Assembly (NCBI GenBank): GCA_021773335.1
Contig: JAJFKG010000009.1
Span: 1-64,000, forward strand
Direction of reading: 5' to 3'
Length of the DNA stretch: 64,000 nucleotides
Source of the DNA: Gammaproteobacteria bacterium
Lineage (GTDB): Bacteria; Pseudomonadota; Gammaproteobacteria; JAJFKG01
The notes under the pieces were generated by a model. The model was given only the letters and a program-made list of their open reading frames with translations, searched no databases and was not told where the DNA came from. Positions 57,008-64,000 of the stretch are shown here, one piece after another. A program made the position numbers and the translations under genes. Every line of letters begins with the position of its first letter. Within the stretch, counting starts at the first letter, position 1.

Positions 57008-59233
57008 TCAACTCAACGCCGGCAACATCTCTTGCAAGCGTTCAGTCAAACGTGTTAACCGTTGATTGGATTTTTGATTATTCACCGCCATAGCAATCGC
57101 CTTCAGCTGGCCGACAATCACGACTAATTGCTTGCCGCGAGTCACGCCGGTATATAATAAGTTACGTTGTAATAGCGTAAAGTGCTGTGTTGCCAAGGGG
57201 ATCACCACGGCTGGGTATTCCGAGCCTTGGCTCTTATGAATCGTCGTCGCATAGGCTAAGGCAATTTCATCGAGCTCATTAAAATCGTACAATAACTCGC
57301 GCCCCTCAAACTCGATAGTAACGATATTGTCTTGCTTATTGATATGGGTGATACGTCCAATATCACCGTTAAAGATATCTTTATCATAATTATTGACAGT
57401 TTGAATGACTTTATCACCCGGTGCAAATGTCCAACCATAGCGTTCGATACGCGGTTGCGCGTCAGGATTTAATTGTCCTTGCAACAAACTATTCAAGGCA
57501 CGTGTACCCAGGCCCGCACGATTCATCGGCGATAATACTTGAATATCTTTGAACGGATGTAATTTAAATCGCTGTGGAATTCGCCGCGTCACTACTTGCA
57601 CCAATTTGCGTTGAATCTCTTCTGGCGAATCTGCAGGAATCACGTAAAAGTCGCTCGGACCATTGTCTTGGCTGGGAGTTTCCAAAGGCATTTCACCATG
57701 ATTGATGCGGTGGGCATTAATAATAATGTGCGAATCAGCCGCCTGACGAAAGATTTCGGTTAGACGCACCGTCGCAATCACATCCGAATCAATCATATTC
57801 GCTAATACTGCCCCTGGCCCGACCGATGGTAATTGATCAACATCACCAACCAACAATACAGCAGCACTTTTGGGAATCGCACACAATAAACTATGCATCA
57901 AGTTGATATCCACCATCGAGGTTTCATCAACAACAAACAGCTCACCCTTTAACGGATCGTCCTCATCATGACGAAAATCAAATTGATGCGGGTCAAATTC
58001 AAGTAAGCGATGTATCGTCTTAGCTTGCATGCCCGTAGTTTCCGTCATGCGTTTAGCCGCACGCCCCGTTGGCGCACACAAGACAACATGAATGTGCTTC
58101 GCGCGCAGTGCCCGTAAGATACTATTAACCACGGTGGTTTTACCTACGCCGGGACCACCGGTAATAATCGTGATTTTATTTTGCAAAGCTGTCTTAACCG
58201 CTTGTGCTTGCGACGCGGACAATTTTAGCTTGGTCTTATTTTCTACCCAAGGAATCGCTTTGCCAATATTGATGCCACTCCAGGGTGTGGCGCCATCACT
58301 TAGACGCGTAATATGTTCAGCAACACCCTGCTCAGCAATTAACAACGACTGAACAAATAAACAAGGTTCACCCTGAATATGCTCACGTACGATGCGTTCG
58401 GCATTAATTTCATCTTCGATCGCCGCGGCAACAATATCAGTAACAACCTCTAATAATTCAGCCGTGGTTTGTAATAAATCATCGTAACGCACCGCGCAAT
58501 GGCCGTTTTGCGCAAATTCTTGCATCACATGGCGTGTCGCCGCTTGTGCACGCAAATGTGAATCGGGTGCTATGCCTAATCGCATCGCCAAATTATCCGC
58601 AGTCTTAAAACCAATGCCGTGAATATCTAAAGACAAGCAATAAGGATTTTCGCGCACACGCTCGACAGCATGCTCATGGTACGTTTTATAAATGCGCACT
58701 GCGCGTGCGGTACCAATACCATGCGATTGCAAAAATACCATAATCTCACGCACACTTTTTTGTTCCGCCCATGCCTTTTTGAGTTCACGAATACGCTTGA
58801 TACCCAAGCCTTCAACTTCGCACAAGCGTTCAGGGTGATTTTCAATCACATCAAAAACATCATCACCAAACGTTTCCACCAAACGCGACGCATACGCTGG
58901 ACCGATACCTTTGATCATGCCTGAGGCGAGATATTTTTCAATGCCTGCACGTGTAGTCGGTGGCAACACACGCAAATTATCAGTCCGAAACTGTAACCCA
59001 TGGCGTGCGTCATTCTGCCATGTGCCTGCGCACTCGATATATTCCCCCGCACTGACATTGCTGGCATTACCAATCACGCACACTAAATCGACATGGCCTT
59101 TGACTTTGACCTTGAGAACACAAAAACCATTATCGGGATTATGAAAAGTAACGCGCTCGACAGCACCGGACAGCGATTCTTTTTCTTCGCTAGCGCTAGA
59201 TTTAGGTTTGTTTTTATTGTTGGCAGCTTGCAT
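57008..59233 (-). CDS. recD2: ATP-dependent helicase, RecD2 type
   Basis: 5'-3' DNA helicase of superfamily 1B, 741 residues. Long N-terminal part with OB-like start and helix-hairpin-helix motifs (Ile-Lys-Gly-Ile-Gly-Pro-Ala-Tyr-Ala near 107), then two RecA-like domains with Walker A Gly-Gly-Pro-Gly-Val-Gly-Lys-Thr-Thr near 360, Walker B Val-Val-Asp-Glu-Thr-Ser-Met-Val, Gly-Asp-Val-Asp-Gln-Leu-Pro-Ser and the late Thr-Ile-His-Lys-Ser-Gln-Gly. The extended N-terminus separates it from RecBCD-type RecD. No recB or recC nearby. Confidence 0.92.
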   Translation of the reverse strand: MQAANNKNKPKSSASEEKESLSGAVERVTFHNPDNGFCVLKVKVKGHVDLVCVIGNASNVSAGEYIECAGTWQNDARHGLQFRTDNLRVLPPTTRAGIEKYLASGMIKGIGPAYASRLVETFGDDVFDVIENHPERLCEVEGLGIKRIRELKKAWAEQKSVREIMVFLQSHGIGTARAVRIYKTYHEHAVERVRENPYCLSLDIHGIGFKTADNLAMRLGIAPDSHLRAQAATRHVMQEFAQNGHCAVRYDDLLQTTAELLEVVTDIVAAAIEDEINAERIVREHIQGEPCLFVQSLLIAEQGVAEHITRLSDGATPWSGINIGKAIPWVENKTKLKLSASQAQAVKTALQNKITIITGGPGVGKTTVVNSILRALRAKHIHVVLCAPTGRAAKRMTETTGMQAKTIHRLLEFDPHQFDFRHDEDDPLKGELFVVDETSMVDINLMHSLLCAIPKSAAVLLVGDVDQLPSVGPGAVLANMIDSDVIATVRLTEIFRQAADSHIIINAHRINHGEMPLETPSQDNGPSDFYVIPADSPEEIQRKLVQVVTRRIPQRFKLHPFKDIQVLSPMNRAGLGTRALNSLLQGQLNPDAQPRIERYGWTFAPGDKVIQTVNNYDKDIFNGDIGRITHINKQDNIVTIEFEGRELLYDFNELDEIALAYATTIHKSQGSEYPAVVIPLATQHFTLLQRNLLYTGVTRGKQLVVIVGQLKAIAMAVNNQKSNQRLTRLTERLQEMLPALS

Positions 59234-59290
59234 GCCGCGATCATGCGGCAGTTAATGCTGTTTTGCAAGAGAAATTCATTAATTACCTCT

Positions 59291-60463
59291 CTAGCCTGTC
59301 GTCATTTTAACGAGCAATTCCATTAACTGACGTAGATTGATTGCATTGACATTGTCATTCAATGGATACGATTCTTGGCCGGGATAAATCACAAAACTTT
59401 GTGTGAGTGGTAAATCTGCGCTTGCATGATAGAATCCCTTACTTAATTTCGGTGTTAAATTTCTCTTTATCTCAATACCCCATAATTCGTTACCCGGCAT
59501 TTTCAATAGTAAATCCATTTCTGCACCTGCAAGTGTGCGATAAAAATACGCCTCTGTACTTGCCGGTGCTACTGATAAAATATTTTCAATCACAAATCCT
59601 TCCCAGCTTGCTCCAACAACTGGGTGCCCTAGCAGCTGTTCATTATCAATTAACCCGAGCAATGCATGCGTGATACCACTATCTCGCACATAGACTTTCG
59701 GTGATTTAACTAAACGTTTTTTAACATTATTATGCCAAGGCAATAAGCGCCTCACTAATAATAAATCTACAAGCAAATCCAAATAGCGTGCGACAGTTTT
59801 GCCATCCACAGCAAGGCTACGTGCTATTTGCGCCGCATTAATTAACGCACCCTGTTGATGTGCCAACATCGTCCAAAACCGTCGCAAAGTTTCTGCTGGC
59901 ACTCTCGGCCCTAATAACGGAATGTCACGCTCTAAATAGGTACGGATAAAACTCTCACGCCACACAAAACTTGCTTGGTCATTTGCAGCGAGGAAACTGT
60001 CTGGAAATCCGCCTCGCAACCATAACTGCTCACACTGCCCAGCCCCGACTTCTTGTAGGCCAAGCGGCGGTAATTCAATGTAATTGATCCGTCCCGCAAG
60101 GCTCTCTCCAGATTGTTGCAATAACTCAATTGAAGCTGAACCTAACAGTAGAAAACGTCTGGTCGCCAAACCACGCTTACGTCCACTATCAATAAGTCCG
60201 CGCAATACCTGAAAAATGTCTGGAATGCGTTGAACTTCATCTAAGATAACCAGCTTATCCTCATGACTCGACAAATAGAGACTTGGTTCACTCAATTTCG
60301 CGCGATCACTTGGCGCTTCAAGATCTAAATAGATACTCGGATATTGCTCGGCAATGGTTTGTGCCAGTGTCGTTTTACCCACTTGGCGCGGCCCAAGCAA
60401 AGCAACGGCGGGAAATTGGCCAAGCCGTTCAGCTGTGAGTTGTTGTAAATGACGCTTAATCAT
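59291..60463 (-). CDS. AAA ATPase with DUF4143 domain
   Basis: Predicted ATP-binding protein of unknown role, 390 residues from ATG 60463. Relatives mostly start Met-Ile-Lys-Arg, as here. Walker A Gly-Pro-Arg-Gln-Val-Gly-Lys-Thr-Thr near residue 24, Walker B Leu-Val-Ile-Leu-Asp-Glu-Val-Gln-Arg near 71 and a C-terminal DUF4143 nuclease-like domain with Leu-Leu-Leu-Lys and Trp-Gly-Ile-Glu-Ile-Lys-Arg. The family is patchy and mobile. The start codon sits in the arm of a 53-bp palindrome (60456-60508). A longer reading from ATG 60490 would translate that palindrome. Confidence 0.87.
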   Translation of the reverse strand: MIKRHLQQLTAERLGQFPAVALLGPRQVGKTTLAQTIAEQYPSIYLDLEAPSDRAKLSEPSLYLSSHEDKLVILDEVQRIPDIFQVLRGLIDSGRKRGLATRRFLLLGSASIELLQQSGESLAGRINYIELPPLGLQEVGAGQCEQLWLRGGFPDSFLAANDQASFVWRESFIRTYLERDIPLLGPRVPAETLRRFWTMLAHQQGALINAAQIARSLAVDGKTVARYLDLLVDLLLVRRLLPWHNNVKKRLVKSPKVYVRDSGITHALLGLIDNEQLLGHPVVGASWEGFVIENILSVAPASTEAYFYRTLAGAEMDLLLKMPGNELWGIEIKRNLTPKLSKGFYHASADLPLTQSFVIYPGQESYPLNDNVNAINLRQLMELLVKMTTG

Positions 60464-60508
60464 CCTTGCAATTATGGCATTAAATTCCATGATTGCAAGG
60501 ATGATTAA
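60456..60508. promoter_or_regulatory. 53-bp interrupted palindrome over the ATPase start
   Basis: TTAATCATCCTTGCAAT (60456-60472) and its exact inverse (60492-60508), plus inner arms ATGG/CCAT around a nine-base centre: 21 paired positions in each arm. It covers both candidate start codons, so it can act as operator or as an mRNA hairpin that hides the start. Confidence 0.8.
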
Positions 60509-60510
60509 AT

Positions 60511-60540
60511 GTTAATTAATCAATTAGTTACTTAATTAAC
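60511..60540. repeat. AT-rich inverted repeat upstream of the ATPase gene
   Basis: GTTAATTAA (60511-60519) and TTAATTAAC (60532-60540) are exact 9-base inverted copies, directly beyond the larger palindrome. Probably part of the same control region or an AT-rich promoter. Confidence 0.6.
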
Positions 60541-60738
60541 TAACAAAAGGCGTGAAAAGTGGTTCGTCAAACAGCCAAAAGAGCTATGCCCTGGAGCTTG
60601 TGGCAGATGGCACAGCAGATTTAACGCCTGGACAACTTTGCCAGGAAGTATCCTGCCCTAATCCTGTTAGCAGTATAACCTACCCAATACAGTGCACTTA
60701 CTCCCAAAACTAAACTATACCGTACAGTACTCTAATTT
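60541..60738. other. intergenic sequence, no gene seen
   Basis: Region between the ATPase control site and the monooxygenase gene end. No coding frame, tRNA or clear terminator. Confidence 0.4.
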
Positions 60739-60761
60739 GAGGGTGATCGGACATCGCCCTC
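60739..60761. repeat. palindromic repeat, family D
   Basis: GAGGGTGATCGGACATCGCCCTC, an imperfect palindrome like those at 7352 and 28069. It stands alone here, without a family C unit. Confidence 0.6.
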
Positions 60762-60792
60762 AAGCCAGCCGGCCGTAGCATGAGGCAACCGC

Positions 60793-62418
60793 CTAACTGT
60801 TGTATAATAGTTTGCTAAGCCATTCAGTCAACACTTCTAGAGGATCTCCGGCCATACCGACTAAACGCCACGCCACATGCCCATCGGGGCGCACTAACAC
60901 TGCGCCATCAGGGTTGATTTGATAAATCTCCAGCCATTTACCCTGCGGGTCTTGCAACTCACCTGCTGCGCCAATGCGGTAACTTGTTATAGGCTTATCG
61001 GACATAGCGGCTACTGCCTTGTGCCAGTTATCTGTTTGATCACTGCTAAGTAATACAAACTGAGTATCAAATAAATCTAAGGTCGAAATCATTTCACTGC
61101 CACACATCAACTCATAATGCGGTGCGCGACAGCCTGGATAGGTACTGGGTACATAGCGGTCGGTATACATAGCCGGTGGTTCACTGTCTTCTTGTGCTAA
61201 CACGCCCTGTTCATAACGAAAACCCAAATCCAAACCAATATGATTAAGGTGTTTGTATTGATCATCTAATGCCGCTTTAGCAGTCGCTTTGTCATTCTCA
61301 TACAATGCCGTAAAAATAACATTCATACGCTCAGCATTGCCTGCGCTCCATTGAATGTTTTGCAAGGCAATAGGTGCGCGTTCTTGAGTATAAGTTTCTA
61401 AACAAGCTTCTCCTGCCTGCCCTTTTAATACCATGGCCAACTTCCACGCGAGATTATGTGCATCTTGAATACCGGTATTCATACCCAAGCCACCGGTTGG
61501 CGGCAAACGATGTGCAGCATCGCCCGCCAAGAAAATCCGTTTAACACGATAATCTTCTGCAATTAATGCAGCCATACTCCAAAATGCTTTATTAATAAAT
61601 GTCACCTCAACCTCAGGTACATCAATCACGCGCTTGACTAAATCAATGCAGAATTCATCGCTAAAGGTTTCTTTGCTAAAGCCTTCAATGACATCATAAC
61701 GCACGCCAACCAACCAGCGCTTAGCACCATCTACCGAGAGTATCACTGTACCCATGACGTCTTCACGCGTGAAGAAGAAACCCACACTGGGGCGATGTGC
61801 AACCCAAGGACTTAAATCCATTTCACAATAGATATTACAAAACTCACCTAAATTATCGCGTCCTTGCATATTAACGCCAAGGTGTGCTCTGATAGGGCTC
61901 GATGCACCATCCGCGGCAATCATATAGCTAGCGTTGACTTGATATTCGGTCTGCGTATTGGTATCTAATAATGTCGCTGCAACACCCTCTTCACCTTGCT
62001 TAAACGTTTGCATACGCGTATTAAAACACAAATCGATTTGTGGATATTGTTGCGCACATTTTGCAAGTTGACTCTCAACAATATCTTGGGAAATTAAGCT
62101 AGCGGGCGCAGGACTAAATGATTGTTTAGGTCGCCGCGCACTCACGCGGGTTAATTCTTCGCCGGTCAATGACTCCAACCAGGTAAACCGTAGGGCTTCT
62201 TGGCCTAACTCATGTTTACGCAAGCCTGGCTCAATCCCCCATTGGCGAAATAACTCCATGGTGCGCGTAGCCACTCCACGTGCTTTGGGATGATTAGTTG
62301 TGCTTGGGTGTTTTTCCACGACAATACTGTGGATACCTTGACGCGCCAAGCCGATCGCACTGCTCAGTCCGACCGGCCCACCACCAACGATTAAAACTTG
62401 AGTTGATAAGTCCATCAT
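60793..62418 (-). CDS. FAD-dependent monooxygenase, aromatic hydroxylase type
   Basis: Flavoprotein of 541 residues in the PheA/TfdB/MhpA group, which hydroxylates aromatic rings with NAD(P)H and O2. N-terminal FAD-binding Gly-Gly-Gly-Pro-Val-Gly-Leu near residue 13, the second FAD motif Leu-Ala-Gly-Asp-Ala-Ala-His-Arg-Leu-Pro-Pro-Thr-Gly-Gly near 300, and a C-terminal thioredoxin-like domain. The start is ATG-ATG; 62418 has AAGGA seven bases upstream. An earlier ATG at 62475 lacks one. No aromatic pathway genes nearby, so the substrate is open. Confidence 0.88.
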   Translation of the reverse strand: MMDLSTQVLIVGGGPVGLSSAIGLARQGIHSIVVEKHPSTTNHPKARGVATRTMELFRQWGIEPGLRKHELGQEALRFTWLESLTGEELTRVSARRPKQSFSPAPASLISQDIVESQLAKCAQQYPQIDLCFNTRMQTFKQGEEGVAATLLDTNTQTEYQVNASYMIAADGASSPIRAHLGVNMQGRDNLGEFCNIYCEMDLSPWVAHRPSVGFFFTREDVMGTVILSVDGAKRWLVGVRYDVIEGFSKETFSDEFCIDLVKRVIDVPEVEVTFINKAFWSMAALIAEDYRVKRIFLAGDAAHRLPPTGGLGMNTGIQDAHNLAWKLAMVLKGQAGEACLETYTQERAPIALQNIQWSAGNAERMNVIFTALYENDKATAKAALDDQYKHLNHIGLDLGFRYEQGVLAQEDSEPPAMYTDRYVPSTYPGCRAPHYELMCGSEMISTLDLFDTQFVLLSSDQTDNWHKAVAAMSDKPITSYRIGAAGELQDPQGKWLEIYQINPDGAVLVRPDGHVAWRLVGMAGDPLEVLTEWLSKLLYNS

Positions 62419-62537
62419 CTTTCCATCCTTATTCTCCGGCATTCTGCACGTGAAAGTGTCTTGAGATTCTAACACAGGCCGCCACTCTCTTATAAATTTA
62501 ATGACAAATCAATAAGATAAGAGTGCTTTACACGGGA

Positions 62538-62558
62538 ACTCTCAAACGGTTTGAGAGT
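62538..62558. promoter_or_regulatory. perfect 21-bp palindrome in the hdeD-like promoter
   Basis: ACTCTCAAAC, one central G and GTTTGAGAGT. It lies 39 bases upstream of the HdeD-like start in the divergent region with the monooxygenase, and looks like a repressor or activator operator that could serve either gene. Confidence 0.75.
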
Positions 62559-62596
62559 CTATATTCACAAGCATTTTTCTATAAAAGGAGCACATC

Positions 62597-63124
62597 ATGG
62601 CTCAAACTCAAAATGTGTGGCCAGCGCTGTTTGCACGCGGCATCTTTGCCATTATCTTTGGTATCTTAGTGGCAGTTTACCCAGGCTTGTCACTAGCACT
62701 ATTAATTACTTTTTTCGGGGCATTTGCCGTTGTCGCTGGTGTCACCAGTATTGCCTTCTCAATCGCGAATCGTATGACTGATTCAGGTTGGAAGATGCAT
62801 TGCTTTGAAGGCGTGATTGGGGTACTCGCAGGTTTAGCCGTCTTCATCTGGCCCGGTTTAACTGGCTTACTGTTACTCTATATTATCGCTGTATGGGCAA
62901 TAATATCAGGCTTAGCACAATTCCTTGCAAGCTTTAAACTCCCCGGCGGCGCTACCCAAACCATTATTATGATCATCGGTGGTCTCGTCTCTATTGTCTT
63001 CGGCGCGTATGTGATCTATGAACCGTTTGTTGGTGCAGTCGCCATTGCATGGCTAATCAGTGCCTACGCCATCATCATTGGTGTATTAAGCTTGATTGTG
63101 TCTATGCAAATGCGTAAAACATAG
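62597..63124 (+). CDS. HdeD-family membrane protein
   Basis: Integral membrane protein of 175 residues with six transmembrane helices arranged as three hairpins (Phe-Ala-Ile-Ile-Phe-Gly-Ile-Leu-Val, Val-Leu-Ala-Gly-Leu-Ala-Val-Phe-Ile-Trp-Pro-Gly, Val-Ser-Ile-Val-Phe-Gly-Ala-Tyr-Val). E. coli HdeD contributes to acid resistance at high cell density; that role here is inference. AAAGGAG lies at good spacing. A palindrome sits in its promoter. Confidence 0.88.
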   Translation: MAQTQNVWPALFARGIFAIIFGILVAVYPGLSLALLITFFGAFAVVAGVTSIAFSIANRMTDSGWKMHCFEGVIGVLAGLAVFIWPGLTGLLLLYIIAVWAIISGLAQFLASFKLPGGATQTIIMIIGGLVSIVFGAYVIYEPFVGAVAIAWLISAYAIIIGVLSLIVSMQMRKT

Positions 63125-63131
63125 AATACCT

Positions 63132-64000
63132 CTATTTCCCAGGAAACAATCCCGGCAACCAGCGTTCAGCCAGCGTTGCCGGGAATGCTAATGTTAATGG
63201 CGCCCTTGGTGATAACGAAGTCAATGCACTATGGTGCGTTAAAGCAGCAACAACTCGTCGAGCTTGACGGTCACTCGTATCTAAAATACTAGCCATTTCA
63301 CCACGAGCTAACTCGCCTCTATATAATAGGGACTCGAGCACCACATTCGCTTTTGCTGGCAAATGTCCTAAACGCATTTCTTCTTCACACCACACGAGTA
63401 TACGCTCACGTAAACGTTTTACTTGCATCAGTGACTCCATAAATTTAACTTGGTCAATACAAGTTTCCAAAAAAAACTGCGTAAAAGATACTAAACTTTC
63501 TTCACTCAAATTGCCGCGCCCGTCTAGATCATTACGCCACGACCTATCACAAGCGCTTAGTGCTTCTTTATACGCTTGTTGATCACGTGCAAAGCCTCGT
63601 GCAATAGACCACAAGCCACCTGTATCTAAACACTCCTGCAATAGGCTGTAAGACATTAAGCGTGCGACACGCCCATTACCATCGAGAAATGGATGTATCC
63701 ACAATAAACGGTGATGTGCAGCCGCTGCGGCAAGTAATGTTTCTGATTTTCCCAAACCGGTATAGACTTTCTCGAATCGCTCTAAAAAACGTGGCACTGC
63801 ACCTGGGCTAATTGCCACATGGTGCCCCACGCTGACATCACAATTTCGCCACTGTCCAGGAATGAGTTTTGTTTTTTGTTCGCCATCGAGCTCTTGCACC
63901 CACAATAAGTCTTCCGGCAGTAACTCACAAAAACGTCGGTGAATCTCGCGCAAACCTGCGACCGTCGTCGCTTGCTGACCTAAACCGCCTGTATCAATCC
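63132..64000 (-). CDS. Fic-family protein, 5' end outside the window
   Basis: Fic/DOC AMP-transferase. The core motif His-Pro-Phe-Leu-Asp-Gly-Asn-Gly-Arg-Val-Ala-Arg is present, giving the catalytic His and the phosphate-binding Gly-Asn-Gly-Arg; it is followed by helices and a C-terminal winged-helix-like region (about the last 70 residues, Arg-Gly-Glu-Met-Ala-Ser-Ile-Leu-Asp-Thr-Ser-Asp-Arg-Gln-Ala-Arg). The frame stays open beyond the TTG at 63953 to the window edge, with Gly-Leu-Gly-Gln-Gln-Ala before it, so the true start and any N-terminal inhibitory helix lie outside. Role: modification of an unknown target; housekeeping, toxin-like and effector-like roles all occur in the family. It ends seven bases from hdeD, convergent. 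Confidence 0.85.
   Translation of the reverse strand, partial: IDTGGLGQQATTVAGLREIHRRFCELLPEDLLWVQELDGEQKTKLIPGQWRNCDVSVGHHVAISPGAVPRFLERFEKVYTGLGKSETLLAAAAAHHRLLWIHPFLDGNGRVARLMSYSLLQECLDTGGLWSIARGFARDQQAYKEALSACDRSWRNDLDGRGNLSEESLVSFTQFFLETCIDQVKFMESLMQVKRLRERILVWCEEEMRLGHLPAKANVVLESLLYRGELARGEMASILDTSDRQARRVVAALTHHSALTSLSPRAPLTLAFPATLAERWLPGLFPGK

Overview
The window looks like chromosome of a gammaproteobacterium, most likely an intracellular member of the Legionellales or Coxiellaceae type. This is an inference from gene content: conserved gammaproteobacterial neighbourhoods (ruvCAB next to tolQRAB-pal-cpoB-queE; queA-tgt-yajC-secD-secF; rlmN-pilF-rodZ-hisS-yfgM-bamB-der; iscS-iscU-iscA; ampD-ampE) are interspersed with lineage-specific genes. 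Among these are two large Ser-rich, coiled-coil or Sel1-repeat proteins that resemble secreted effectors. No ribosomal RNA is present to place it further. Most genes lie on the minus strand.

Layout. Positions 1-4900 are an accessory left end: an AT-rich membrane protein, a cupin, a broken gene and an SDR oxidoreductase, next to an intact tRNA-Lys, the orphan 3' half of a tRNA-Ser and the orphan 5' half of a second tRNA-Lys. This is the scar pattern of an integration hot spot. Positions 4900-14900 hold one long co-oriented block for the Tol-Pal envelope system and Holliday-junction resolution (yebC, ruvC, ruvA, ruvB, ybgC, tolQ, tolR, tolA, tolB, pal, cpoB, queE). A mosaic palindromic repeat is inserted between tolB and pal. 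Positions 15200-25800 hold a small unknown gene, trmJ, suhB, an amidase, the Sec accessory genes secD/secF/yajC, the queuosine genes tgt and queA, and an amino-acid permease.

Positions 26000-36400 are more lineage-specific: an effector-like protein, tRNA-Leu followed by a long structured RNA or terminator, repeats, a phosphopantetheinyl transferase, a PutP symporter with a tiny membrane protein in front of it, an S24-type regulator that has lost its self-cleavage residues, a YdgA-like protein, a Sel1-SPOR lipoprotein and a serine hydrolase. Positions 36400-50700 hold an MFS transporter and then housekeeping genes: der, bamB, yfgM, hisS, rodZ, pilF, rlmN, ndk, the isc genes, aspS, a DUF502 protein and FmdB. 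The IscU here lacks the first of the three cluster-ligand cysteines.

Positions 51000-54100 encode a 1025-residue Sel1 protein with an internal duplication. Positions 54200-64000 hold ampE, ampD, a cation/proton antiporter, recD2, an AAA/DUF4143 ATPase whose start lies inside a long palindrome, an FAD monooxygenase, an HdeD-like membrane protein with a perfect promoter palindrome, and the 3' part of a Fic gene that runs off the window.

Several families of short palindromic repeats are scattered through the intergenic regions. No CRISPR array, insertion-sequence transposase or prophage module was seen. I did not find a clearly new multi-gene system. The most unusual signals are the tRNA scars, the RNA downstream of tRNA-Leu, the cysteine-deficient IscU, the non-cleavable S24 regulator, the duplicated Sel1 protein and the palindrome-wrapped ATPase gene.
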